From Zoogloeaceae bacterium (GTDB lineage Bacteria > Pseudomonadota > Gammaproteobacteria > Burkholderiales > Rhodocyclaceae): DNA of 24,545 nt. The position numbers and the translations under genes are program-made. The stretch covers positions 1 to 24,545 of the forward strand of contig JAIRZG010000237.1 of NCBI GenBank assembly GCA_031267345.1, read 5' to 3'. Below are positions 14,836 through 22,751 of this stretch, in pieces. The notes beneath the pieces are model-generated. The model was not told the DNA's origin. It did not search any database and worked only from the letters and a program-made list of their open reading frames with translations. Position 1 is the stretch's first letter. Every line of letters begins with the position of its first letter.

Positions 14836-14935
14836 CGGCGCGTAGAGGCAACCTGCGGTCGCCCGACGAACGTTGCCCGCCGATCAACCCGCTCCCTCCT
14901 TTTACCCCCTCTCCCCTTGTGGGAGAGGGGGTGGC
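14836..14935 (-). repeat. Composite repeat (family 2 plus family 1), copy G, reverse orientation
   Basis: Read on the minus strand, CCCCTCTCCCACAAGGGGAGAGGGGG leads through GTAAAAGGAGGGAGCGGG and TTGATCGGCGGGCAACG into a family 2-like part ending in GCCTCTACGCG. Copy B (3603-3690) has the same order. A second short palindrome (CCTCCCCTTCAAGGGAG, 14941-14957) follows. The element fills the gap 14806-14992 between the ATPase and platform genes; the platform gene has its own ribosome site after it. Confidence 0.7.
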
Positions 14936-14992
14936 GGTTCCCTCCCCTTCAAGGGAGAAAAACCCCGTCCCGCTGGCGCTGGAGACTCGCAA

Positions 14993-16222
14993 ATGACCAC
15001 CTACGCCTATTTTTGCCTGGACGTCCGCGGGACGGAAACGCGCGGCCAGATGGAAGCGCCGAACGAAATTGCGGCGCGACGGCAGTTGAAGGAACAGGGG
15101 CTGAAGATTCTGAAGCTGGCGGAAGGCATGGTGGGCGGCGAAGGGATTTTTGCCCTTTTCAAGAAAATCGCGCGCGCTTTCTCCCGGATGCGCGCCTTGA
15201 GCAACGACGACAAGGTGCTTTTCTTCCGGCAGATGCAATTGATGCTGAGGGCCGGACATACCCTGCTCGAAGCCCTGTCCGCCGCCGCCAAGCTCTCCCC
15301 GGGGGCGCGGCTGGCGGACAGCATCGAGCGCATCGCTATCGGCATCCAGCGCGGCAACAGCCTGTCGGCGGCGGTGCGCGGCGAAAAGGAACTCTTCAAC
15401 CGTCTGGCCTTCAAGCTGATCGAGGCAGGCGAAGCCTCCGGCGAACTGGGCGTGGTGTTCGAGCGACTGGCCATCCTGATCGAGCGGCGCGCGGAGTTGC
15501 GGCGGCAACTCATCGCTGCGCTGGTGTATCCCGGCGTTGTGCTGCTGGCCGCCATTGGCGTGATCACCTTTCTGGTGACTACCGTCGTGCCGCGTTTCGC
15601 CATCTCTCTGGGTGGACGCGGCAAGGCCATTCCCTGGGCGGCGCAGACCGTGATGGATATTGCCGACTGGTTCACCCGCTGGGGCTGGCTGATCGGCATT
15701 TGCGTCATCGGCGCCGTAATCGGTATGCCGGTCTTGCGGCGGATTCCGGTCACCAAAAGGCTGATCGACAAAACATTCCTCGCGCTGCCGGTCATCGGCG
15801 GCACGCTCCTCGCAGCCGCCATGGCGCAGACCACCTGGATTTTCGGCATCCTCATCAAGAGCCGCCTCACCGTGCTGGAAGCCCTGCGCATCTGCAAGGA
15901 AGTGGTCGGCAACGCCTGTTTTGCCGATGCCTTTCACTACGCGGCGGAACAGGTATTGATCGGCAAAAGCCTCGCCATCGCCCTTGAACAGCCCGCACTG
16001 CCCCGGCTGGTGCAGCACATGGCGGCGGTCGGCGAAAAAAGCGGGCAGGTGGATACCGTCATGGAATCCCTCGGCGAGCATTACCAGAAAGTGCTGGACG
16101 CGCGGGTAAAACTGCTCGCTTCCATGATTGAGCCTGTGCTCATCCTGTTCGTCGGCGGCGTCGTGGGTTTTGTTTATTACGCCTTTTTCCAGGCCATGCT
16201 GGCCGTTTCCACCGGAGGGTAA
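14993..16222 (+). CDS. PilC/GspF-like inner-membrane platform protein
   Basis: ATG 14993 follows GGAG at 14981-14984; upstream in-frame residues come from the repeat element. The 409-residue protein is standard for the family. It opens TTYAYFCLDVRGTETRGQMEAPN, as GspF/PilC do, with two homologous cytoplasmic helical domains (LFFRQMQLMLRAGHTLLEAL near 80-100 and the later IFGILIKSRLTVLEALRIC near 280) and three transmembrane segments (about 175-200, 220-245 and 375-400). Signature stretches are FKLIEAGEASGELG and MAAVGEKSGQVD. It transmits ATPase motion into the growing filament. It directly follows its usual ATPase partner, and GGAGGGTAA at its end provides the ribosome site of the next gene. 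Confidence 0.95.
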   Translation: MTTYAYFCLDVRGTETRGQMEAPNEIAARRQLKEQGLKILKLAEGMVGGEGIFALFKKIARAFSRMRALSNDDKVLFFRQMQLMLRAGHTLLEALSAAAKLSPGARLADSIERIAIGIQRGNSLSAAVRGEKELFNRLAFKLIEAGEASGELGVVFERLAILIERRAELRRQLIAALVYPGVVLLAAIGVITFLVTTVVPRFAISLGGRGKAIPWAAQTVMDIADWFTRWGWLIGICVIGAVIGMPVLRRIPVTKRLIDKTFLALPVIGGTLLAAAMAQTTWIFGILIKSRLTVLEALRICKEVVGNACFADAFHYAAEQVLIGKSLAIALEQPALPRLVQHMAAVGEKSGQVDTVMESLGEHYQKVLDARVKLLASMIEPVLILFVGGVVGFVYYAFFQAMLAVSTGG

Positions 16223-16226
16223 GCAG

Positions 16227-16883
16227 ATGTCGGACATCAAGCGCCAATTATCAGAAAAGTCGGCGGCTGCGCCGTTTACGAACGCTTCACGCCGCTGCGG
16301 TCGCAGATCAGGAACGGCTTTGCTGATCCTCTGCCTGCTCTCTTCCGTCAGCGCGACCGCGCAGACACCTCCTCCGGAGCTGCCGCAAGGTACGCCGGAG
16401 CCGATTCGGCGCGACATGGAAATCATCCAGAATTACAGCAACGAGGTAAATCGCATGAGCAGACGCAACACCGCCGACAACGATGCCGCCAATGAGGCGC
16501 GCCGACAGGCGGAGGCCACCGGCTTTACGCCGCTCGTCATCGCGCCGCCGAAAACTTCCATCACGCCCGACGCGCCCAACCGCCTGATCGACACGCTGGA
16601 GCGCGATCCCTTCGAGGTTTCGCCGCAATTGCGCGAAGGCGGGCGCAACCGCCGCGTCAGTCAGGCGGAAGGCGTCAGCATCAGTCGCAACCTCAGGCTG
16701 CGCGCCCTGGCGCGCGGCAATTCCGGGGGCGTGGCGCAGATTCAGTCCGGGCGGGAAATCCTGACCGTGCACGACGGCGACGAACTGGATGTAGACGGCA
16801 TTCGCTACACGGTGCGCGTGGAACCGGACGGCCTGGTGCTCAGGGGCGCGGGCGCGCCGCAATACCGGATGCTGGTGCGCTGA
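16227..16883 (+). CDS. PilP/GspC/MshK-like periplasmic linker protein
   Basis: ATG 16227 is set by GGAGGG at 16214-16219. The 218-residue product has an N-terminal hydrophobic segment (ALLILCLLSSVSATAQ, about 31-46) that may be a signal peptide or inner-membrane anchor, then a Pro-rich and charged middle, and a compact C-terminal domain (residues about 160-218: VAQIQSGREILTVHDGDELD, GIRYTVRVEPDGLVLRG). That domain looks like the beta-rich homology region of PilP and GspC, which binds the secretin N0 domain. It lies directly before the secretin gene, separated by one base, as mshK/pilP do. Sequence conservation is modest, so the assignment depends on position, topology and the C-terminal pattern. 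In MSHA systems the equivalent protein is required for pilus assembly. Confidence 0.68.
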   Translation: MSDIKRQLSEKSAAAPFTNASRRCGRRSGTALLILCLLSSVSATAQTPPPELPQGTPEPIRRDMEIIQNYSNEVNRMSRRNTADNDAANEARRQAEATGFTPLVIAPPKTSITPDAPNRLIDTLERDPFEVSPQLREGGRNRRVSQAEGVSISRNLRLRALARGNSGGVAQIQSGREILTVHDGDELDVDGIRYTVRVEPDGLVLRGAGAPQYRMLVR

Positions 16884-16884
16884 C

Positions 16885-19329
16885 ATGAAACGAAAATCCT
16901 CCCCCTGGCGTTCCCCCCGCCTCGCCGCCGCGCTGTTCATCCTCCTGATCCTTCCGGCGCAGGCGCAGGATGCCGTGACCGAAGCGGTTACGGCAGACGG
17001 ACAAACAGCGGAAATTCGCAAAAGCGTAACGCCGGAAGCACCCGCGCCCGCCGCCGCCGCGCCGGAAAAACCCACTTCACCGGAAAAACCCACTTCACCG
17101 GAAAAACCCGCAGGCAAAGCGAAGACCGCAAAAAAGGGCAATTCGCCGGGCGACATTTATTTGCGCCAGGTCACGCTGGATGACGCGGCGCAACTTATTT
17201 CCGAGGTCGGCAAAACCAGCATCGTGGTCACGGCTTCCGTTTCCGGCAAGGTGGTTTCGCTCTATCTGCGCGATGTAAACGTGGAGGGCATGGTGAAAAA
17301 CCTCTGCCGCGCGGCGGGCGTCTGGTATCGCTACGACGCCAAAAGCAACGCCTATATCCTGATGAGCGCCCAGGAATACCAGCAGGACATCGCCATTACC
17401 CGCGATGACGTCACCCGCACCTGGGTGCTCAGACATCACAATGTTGTCAGCATCGCCAATGCCATTCAGGCGCTCTTCGGCGCGCGCGTAAGCCTGATCG
17501 AACCGGTCGAGGAAACACCCTCGGCGAACATGGGCGGCACGGCGCGCACTTCCGGCGGCTCGCGCAATTCCTCCGGCAGTTCCGGTTCCGGCGGCTCCAG
17601 TAATTCCGGTCGTTCCGGCGCCGGCAATTACGGCGGTAGCGGCGGCAGTAATTTCAGCGCCGAAGGGGTGCGCAGCAGCAGCCGGCGCAGCACTTCCGGC
17701 GGCGGCGCGGGCGTGACGGTCGATCCGCGTCAGGCGCTTGCCGGCATCAGCCAGTACGCGCTGGAATCGGCGCTGACGGAAGACGCCGACAACCAGGCCG
17801 CGCACAGCGAACAGTTTTCCGCCGGCGCCCTGCTTGCCGCCTCGCGTCAGGGCGGCGCGCCGATCAACATCACCTATAACCGTCTGCACAACCTCCTGCT
17901 GGTCAGGAGCGGCGACGAAACCGCCCTGGAGAACATCGACGCGCTGGTGCGGGAAATGGACAGACCGCCCAAGCAGGTCCTGCTGGAAATGCGTATTCTG
18001 GAAGTGGAGCTGGGCAACGATTTCCGTTCCGTTTTCGATATTGGCCTGAGCAACGACGGAACCAGCGGCGGCCCGCTGGAACTGGGTTTTGGCAGCGGCG
18101 CTTCGGGCAATAACGGCAGCAACGAGTTTCCGAGAAACGCGGTTTCCTTCGGCAACTTTCAGGAAGACCGCGATTCCACCGCCGTCTGGCAAATGGTCAG
18201 CGGCAAGCTCAGGATGCGTCTGCAACTGATGGAAAGCGAAAACCGGGTGAATGTGCTCGCCACGCCGATGGTGGTCGCCGCCAACAACCAGCAGGCGCGA
18301 CTCTTTATCGGCGACGAGCAGATCCTGGTCACGGGCGCTTCCGCCGACAGCACCACCGGCACGACCGGCGCGACCAACACCACCATCACGGTAGAAACCG
18401 AACAGCGCAATGTCGGCCAGACGCTGATCATCCTGCCGCGCATCAATGCCGACCGTTCGGTAACGCTGACCATCGACCAGGACAATTCCCGCATCAATAC
18501 CGGCGCGGCCATCCTGCCGCTGGCGCTGCCGGACGGCATGATCTACAACTTCCCCGTCGATACGGTCAATACCGCCAATCTGCAAGTGACCGCCCACGCG
18601 CGCGACGGCATGACCGTGGCGGTGGGCGGCATGATTCGCCAGAAAATCACCGACGCTGAAAACAAGGTGCCGTTCCTGGGCGACATCCCCTTGCTCGGCA
18701 CGCTGTTTAAGAAAACCGTCAAGGAAAATTCGCGCACCCAGATTGTGTTGCTGATTACGCCCTGGGTGATGGAAACACCGGAAGAAAGCGACGCCATCGC
18801 CCGCCAGAAGATGGCGGAAGCAAGGGGACTGGATACGGCGGACAAACCACAGGCTTCCATATTCGATCCCGCGCCCGTAGCCGAGCCTGCCGCGCCGACG
18901 CCTGCCCCCGATTCCGCCGCTGACGCTGACGCTACCCTCCCGCAAGCAGCCAGCGCCAGCGACGAGACCGAACGCCTGGCCGCGCTGGCGCGCGCCGCCG
19001 CCAATGCCGTGCGCCAGAGCGATCCCACCGCCGCCTTGCCGGATGGTTTGCAAGCCGCACCGCTGGAAAACCGGGAGCGACGGCCTCTGGGCGACGGTAT
19101 GGAGTTCCGCCCGATCTCCAGTTGGCGGCGGGATGGCCTCTATGTGACCGCGCTGCAAGTCGTCAACCTCAGCGCGCGGACAGCTCATTTGGCGCCCACC
19201 CGCATTCCCGGCGACTGGGCGGCCATCGTGGTGGAGCGGCGGCAACTGGAAGCCGCCGGTCATCCGGATTCCTGGACCTGGGTGTACGCCCTCTCCCGCC
19301 AACCTTACGCGCAATCGGAAGGTAAATGA
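16885..19329 (+). CDS. Outer-membrane secretin (GspD/PilQ/MshL-like) with extra C-terminal domain
   Basis: The 814-residue protein starts one base after the previous stop. A signal peptide ends near AQAQ (residue 28) and a Pro/Lys spacer with an 18-bp tandem repeat (17062-17109) follows. An N-domain spans about 88-160 (IYLRQVTLDDAAQLISEVGK, VSLYLRDVNVEGMVKNL), and a Gly/Ser-rich loop about 217-275. The next N-domain is around 330-365 (YNRLHNLLLVRSGDETALENI). The secretin core begins near VLLEMRILEVELGN and ends with VPFLGDIPLLGTLFKKT (from residue 595) and IVLLITPWVM. It forms the outer-membrane gate for the filament. After the core, an Ala/Pro linker leads to a tail at residues 732-814 (WRRDGLYVTALQVVNLSA, GDWAAIVVERRQL) absent from ordinary secretins. 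The tail resembles TraK/DUF3438-type domains of conjugation proteins as I remember them. Confidence 0.93.
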   Translation: MKRKSSPWRSPRLAAALFILLILPAQAQDAVTEAVTADGQTAEIRKSVTPEAPAPAAAAPEKPTSPEKPTSPEKPAGKAKTAKKGNSPGDIYLRQVTLDDAAQLISEVGKTSIVVTASVSGKVVSLYLRDVNVEGMVKNLCRAAGVWYRYDAKSNAYILMSAQEYQQDIAITRDDVTRTWVLRHHNVVSIANAIQALFGARVSLIEPVEETPSANMGGTARTSGGSRNSSGSSGSGGSSNSGRSGAGNYGGSGGSNFSAEGVRSSSRRSTSGGGAGVTVDPRQALAGISQYALESALTEDADNQAAHSEQFSAGALLAASRQGGAPINITYNRLHNLLLVRSGDETALENIDALVREMDRPPKQVLLEMRILEVELGNDFRSVFDIGLSNDGTSGGPLELGFGSGASGNNGSNEFPRNAVSFGNFQEDRDSTAVWQMVSGKLRMRLQLMESENRVNVLATPMVVAANNQQARLFIGDEQILVTGASADSTTGTTGATNTTITVETEQRNVGQTLIILPRINADRSVTLTIDQDNSRINTGAAILPLALPDGMIYNFPVDTVNTANLQVTAHARDGMTVAVGGMIRQKITDAENKVPFLGDIPLLGTLFKKTVKENSRTQIVLLITPWVMETPEESDAIARQKMAEARGLDTADKPQASIFDPAPVAEPAAPTPAPDSAADADATLPQAASASDETERLAALARAAANAVRQSDPTAALPDGLQAAPLENRERRPLGDGMEFRPISSWRRDGLYVTALQVVNLSARTAHLAPTRIPGDWAAIVVERRQLEAAGHPDSWTWVYALSRQPYAQSEGK
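17062..17109 (+). repeat. 18-bp in-frame tandem repeat in the secretin gene
   Basis: Two exact copies of CCGGAAAAACCCACTTCA (17062-17079 and 17080-17097) and a 12-base partial third copy encode EKPTSP-type hexapeptides in the spacer after the signal peptide. Length change by slippage would stay in frame. Confidence 0.9.
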
Positions 19330-20468
19330 TGGCAAAGAGAAAACGTCCGGCTGGCGGCGCTGTTCGCCGGATTGCCCGCCCGCGAAGCGCCGGGGGCCTG
19401 CTGGCGTTGACCGCCGCTGTTCTCTCCCTGCAAGCGGCAAGCGCCGCGCCGCTGGATCAGGCCAGCATGGTGGTGTTTTCCCCGGAAGGCGCGTGGGAAA
19501 TCTCCCTGACGCCGCAAGCCGGGCAGGCGCCGCCACTCGTCATGACCGTTTTTTCCACGGAAGGCGCAAAGGAAATCCCGCTGACCCAAAAGGGCGGGCA
19601 GGACAGGGACAGGCCGCAAACGCAGGCCAGACAAGCGAAAAAACAATTGGGCATGAGTGTCGGCTATCGTCAGGATACGCTCGACTGGAACATTGCCGGC
19701 AACGCCTTCGGACAAAATCCCGATGTGCTTTCCGAACTGGAATGGAAGCTGAAGATGCTGGAAATCCGCCTTGACGGGCAATGGCAGGCGGCGAACGGCT
19801 TTACCGTGATGGGCGACATTGCCTATGCCTACGCCTTTTCCGGCGAGGACCGCGATTCGGATTACAGCATGGATGGACGCCAGGGCGAGTTTTCCCGCTC
19901 TTATTCCGAATCGCATGGCAGCTACGCGACCGACATTGCGTTGGGACTGGGCTGGACGCTGGACATCAGCCCGCGCCTGACCTTTACGCCCGCGCTGGGC
20001 TATGCCTGGTCGCACCATGTCATGAGGTCGCGCCACGGCAAGCGGCACATTCCCTATGTCGCCCGTTTCTCCGGACTGGACAGCACCTACAAACCCGAAT
20101 GGCACGGCCCCTGGCTGGGGCTGGAAGCAAAGCTGCAGGCGACGGAGCGTCTGGAATTCCATGCCGGAACGCGTCGGGAATGGCTCGATTACAAGGGCGA
20201 AGGCAACTGGAACCTGCGCTCCGATTTTGCGCATCCCGTCAGTTTTCGGGATACCGGCAGGGGCAAGGGCTGGCAATCCAGTCTGGGCGCAAGCTGGCGT
20301 TTGCAGTCGCAGGACAGTCTCAGCCTTGATTTCAGACACCAGAGCCGCAGCCTCAAAAATGGCGACTCCTGGACTTTTTTCGCCAATGGCGACCGCGACA
20401 TTACCCGCTTCAACGAAGCGAACTGGGAAAGCTGGTCGGCCAATATCGGCTATCGCCTGGATTTTTAA
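19326..20468 (+). CDS. Outer-membrane beta-barrel protein, omptin-like
   Basis: The 380-residue protein starts in an ATGATG that overlaps the secretin stop. Signal peptide: basic residues 4-20, hydrophobic GGLLALTAAVLSLQAASA, cleavage near residue 41. After a spacer with two related segments (VVFSPEGAWEISLTP and TVFSTEGAKEIPLTQ), residues about 110-380 alternate polar and hydrophobic positions with many aromatic residues and end in GYRLDF, the usual C-terminal outer-membrane signature. Stretches such as GYRQDTLDWNIAG, NPDVLSELEW and MGDIAYAYAFSGEDRDSDY recall omptin-fold barrels and the related outer-membrane protein family first noted in Protochlamydia. I cannot confirm omptin catalytic residues, so protease activity is not claimed. 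Coupling to the secretin suggests a function at the filament exit site, which is inference. Confidence 0.72.
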   Translation: MMAKRKRPAGGAVRRIARPRSAGGLLALTAAVLSLQAASAAPLDQASMVVFSPEGAWEISLTPQAGQAPPLVMTVFSTEGAKEIPLTQKGGQDRDRPQTQARQAKKQLGMSVGYRQDTLDWNIAGNAFGQNPDVLSELEWKLKMLEIRLDGQWQAANGFTVMGDIAYAYAFSGEDRDSDYSMDGRQGEFSRSYSESHGSYATDIALGLGWTLDISPRLTFTPALGYAWSHHVMRSRHGKRHIPYVARFSGLDSTYKPEWHGPWLGLEAKLQATERLEFHAGTRREWLDYKGEGNWNLRSDFAHPVSFRDTGRGKGWQSSLGASWRLQSQDSLSLDFRHQSRSLKNGDSWTFFANGDRDITRFNEANWESWSANIGYRLDF

Positions 20469-20493
20469 CCCTGAAAAAAATACGGAGCGTTAC

Positions 20494-21459
20494 ATGAACT
20501 TGAGCCGGATAACCCCGAACAGCGTATCCGCTGACGTAACCGCCGCTGTTGATCCCGACATCCTGCAAGCCGCCGCCGCCAGCGTGGGTAACATCCTGCT
20601 CGGCAAGGAGGAAGCGGTGCGTTTGTCGCTGGCCTGTCTGGTCGCGGGCGGGCATTTGTTGCTGGAAGATTTGCCCGGCATGGGCAAGACCATCCTCGCG
20701 CACGCGCTGGCGCAAGTGGCCGGACTGCAATTTAACCGCGTGCAATTCACCAGCGACATGCTGCCCGGCGATCTCACCGGCGCGCCCATCTTCAACCGCG
20801 ACAAGGGCGAATTCGTCTTTCATCCCGGCCCGATATTCGCGCAGGTGTTGCTGGCGGACGAAATCAACCGCGCTTCGCCCAAAACCCAGTCGGCGCTCCT
20901 GGAAGCGATGGAAGAAAAACAGGTGACCAGCGATGGCGTCAGCCGTCCCCTGCCCCGCCCGTTTTTCGTCATCGCCACCCAGAATCCGGTCGACCAGCTT
21001 TCCACCAACCCGCTGCCGGAAGCCCAACTCGACCGCTTTTTGATGCGCCTCTCGCTCGGCTACCCGGACAAGGCGGCGGAACTGGAAATCCTGCGCGGCG
21101 AAGATCGGCGCGTCCTGCTGGAACACTCCGCGCCCGTCATGGACGCCCAACGCCTCATCGCCCTGCAGGCCGCAGCGCGTTCCCTGCACGCCTCCGAGCC
21201 GATCCTCGCCTACATCCGCGCCCTGGCCGAACACACCCGCCACGGCGCGGGCCTGCGCTACGGCCTCTCCCCGCGCGGCGCGCAGGCGCTGCTCGCCGCC
21301 GCCCGCGCTTGGGCCTTGCTGGCCGGACGCGACCACGTGCTGCCCGCCGACGTGCAGGCGGTCTTTCCGGCAGTGGCGATTCATCGTTTGGGCCTCTCCG
21401 GCGACGCCCGCGACGCGACACAGGCGGCAGGCGAACTGCTGGCGGCAGTGGCGCTGTGA
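20494..21459 (+). CDS. MoxR-family AAA+ ATPase
   Basis: ATG 20494 follows CGGAG at 20482-20486. The 321-residue protein is a full-length MoxR: Walker A EDLPGMGKT at residues 58-66, MLPGDLTGAPIFN at 89-101, Walker B LLADE at 119-123, sensor 1 ATQNP at 161-165, LPEAQLDRF at 174-182, and a lid domain with YGLSPRGAQALL. MoxR proteins are cytoplasmic chaperone-like ATPases that work with a DUF58 partner and von Willebrand-type proteins to mature enzymes or membrane complexes. The DUF58 gene follows after 106 bases. Only 25 bases separate it from the barrel gene with no visible terminator, so read-through from the pilus locus is possible, though the function appears separate. Confidence 0.95.
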   Translation: MNLSRITPNSVSADVTAAVDPDILQAAAASVGNILLGKEEAVRLSLACLVAGGHLLLEDLPGMGKTILAHALAQVAGLQFNRVQFTSDMLPGDLTGAPIFNRDKGEFVFHPGPIFAQVLLADEINRASPKTQSALLEAMEEKQVTSDGVSRPLPRPFFVIATQNPVDQLSTNPLPEAQLDRFLMRLSLGYPDKAAELEILRGEDRRVLLEHSAPVMDAQRLIALQAAARSLHASEPILAYIRALAEHTRHGAGLRYGLSPRGAQALLAAARAWALLAGRDHVLPADVQAVFPAVAIHRLGLSGDARDATQAAGELLAAVAL

Positions 21460-21463
21460 TCAG

Positions 21464-21662
21464 AAGACAGAGGACAGAGGACGGAGGACAGATGACCGTC
21501 AATTTCCAGCGCCGCGCGCCGCGCGATATGGCTTCTTCCTTCTTCGCAGGGGAGGGTCGGAAAGAATGATCCAGGCATGGGTAGGGGCGACCTGTGATCG
21601 CCCGATGGGCGAACGCGGTTCGCCCCTGCGGTCTTCCGTCTTCCGTCTTCAATCCTCCGTCC
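21464..21662. repeat. Short GA-rich repeats around a family 2 repeat
   Basis: Units of about seven bases (GACAGAG / GGACGGAG) occur at 21467-21490; their complement (GTCTTCC repeated, then CCTCCGTCC) occurs at 21631-21662, forming long imperfect inverted arms. Between them lies a family 2 element at 21579-21630: GGTAGGGGCGACC, then GGGCGAACGCGGTTCGCCC, closing with CCTGCGG. The element covers the 5' end of the DUF58 gene. Confidence 0.65.
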
Positions 21663-22540
21663 AGCCGACCGCCGCCGGCATCGTCTGGCTGGCGGCGGTG
21701 CTGGCCTTGCTGGCGACGGCGATCAATTACGGCAATAACCTGATTTTCGCGCTGGCGTTCCTGCTGCTCTCCATCTGGCTGCAAAGCGCCTGGATGTGCT
21801 GGCGCAATCTTTCCGGCCTCATCTGGCAGCCGGAAGTCACGCCGCCCGCCTTTGCCGGGGAGACGCTCCATCCCGGCGGCAACCTGCGCGATCCGGCGGG
21901 ACGGCGGCATGAACAGATTTTTCTCGCGGATGGACGGCAACACCAGGGAACGCCGATTGACCTTGCCGCCGACAGCGCGCGGGTGGACATCGCCTTGCCC
22001 GCGCTGACCCGCGGTCGGCAACAAATCGGACGGCTACGGCTGGTTTCCCTTCATCCCCTGGGCTTATGGCGCGCTAGCCGCGCCGTGGCGCCGCTGGCGG
22101 CGCTGGTCTATCCGCGTCCGGCGGGCGATCTGCCCTTACCCGCCAAAGCGCCGCGTCCGGCGCACCGGCAGCAGGAATCCGGCGACTTCCAGGGCGTGCG
22201 CGCCTATGCGCCGGGCGATTCGCCGCGTCGCGTCAACTGGCGCGTCTATGGTCGCCGCGAGGAACTGGCGGTCAACAATTTCGACGGCGGCCAGGGCGGA
22301 CACGCCCTGTGGCTGGATATGGACGCCTGCGCGGGCGACGCGGAAACCCGCCTCTCGCAACTCTGCCAATGGATACTCGCCGCCGGACAGCAAGGTCTGG
22401 AATACGGCCTGCGCCTACCCAACGCCCCGGGCGCGCCGCCGGGACAGGGACGCGGACACCGGCAGGATTGCCTGGAAATGCTGGCGCTGCATCCGGGATC
22501 GGAAAAAACCATCCGCGCCGGAAAAGGGGAGAACCAATGA
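21566..22540 (+). CDS. DUF58 domain protein, partner of MoxR
   Basis: ATG 21566 is preceded by GGAGGG at 21551-21556. The 324-residue protein has an odd first 33 residues (ATCDRPMGERGSPLRSSVF), a translation of the family 2 repeat and GA-rich repeat, followed by two transmembrane helices (about 36-56 and 58-78), a beta-rich domain and the DUF58 core FQGVRAYAPGDSPRRVNWRVYGR at about residues 208-230. The core's G-D-x-x-R-x-x-W pattern is the family hallmark. DUF58 proteins are membrane-bound partners of MoxR with a von Willebrand-like fold. The protein ends about 75 residues after the hallmark, somewhat short. A start downstream of the repeat is not obvious, since no ATG lies before the first helix, so the repeat seems to have been recruited into the gene. 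Confidence 0.88.
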   Translation: MIQAWVGATCDRPMGERGSPLRSSVFRLQSSVQPTAAGIVWLAAVLALLATAINYGNNLIFALAFLLLSIWLQSAWMCWRNLSGLIWQPEVTPPAFAGETLHPGGNLRDPAGRRHEQIFLADGRQHQGTPIDLAADSARVDIALPALTRGRQQIGRLRLVSLHPLGLWRASRAVAPLAALVYPRPAGDLPLPAKAPRPAHRQQESGDFQGVRAYAPGDSPRRVNWRVYGRREELAVNNFDGGQGGHALWLDMDACAGDAETRLSQLCQWILAAGQQGLEYGLRLPNAPGAPPGQGRGHRQDCLEMLALHPGSEKTIRAGKGENQ

Positions 22541-22575
22541 ACATGCATCATTCATTCAACGCCGCCATTTCCGCG

Positions 22576-22628
22576 CCGCCGTCCCCTGCTCCCGCCACCC
22601 TCACGGGGGAGGGAGCAGGGGACGGCGG
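22576..22628. repeat. Perfect 18-bp hairpin
   Basis: CCGCCGTCCCCTGCTCCC (22576-22593) is the exact reverse complement of 22611-22628, with a 17-base loop. No T-run follows, so it is not a classical terminator. The gap 22541-22751 contains this and a family 1 copy; a 72-codon frame (22537-22755) crosses both but looks repeat-derived and is not called. Confidence 0.8.
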
Positions 22629-22661
22629 TTGTACCGTAACCAACGCGCATTCAAACGGAAC

Positions 22662-22710
22662 GTCTCTCTCCCCCTCTCTCCAACTCTCCCCCACAAGAGG
22701 GAAGAGGGTT
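22662..22710 (+). repeat. Dispersed repeat family 1, copy H (degenerate)
   Basis: CTCTCTCCCCCTCTCTCC, AACTCTCCCCCACAAGAGGG and AAGAGGG follow the copy C/D layout (two pyrimidine arms, ACAAG loop, purine arm) with several changes. It lies 42 bases before the start of the cytochrome-b-like gene. Confidence 0.65.
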
Positions 22711-22751
22711 GATTTCCGGCGCGTTGCGCCGCTTGATGAAAGGAAAACCGT

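Noticed and set aside
17095..19536. 813-codon open frame on the minus strand
   Set aside because: Antisense to the secretin gene, which has clear domain motifs; the minus frame shows only repetitive Arg/Gly/Ala composition.
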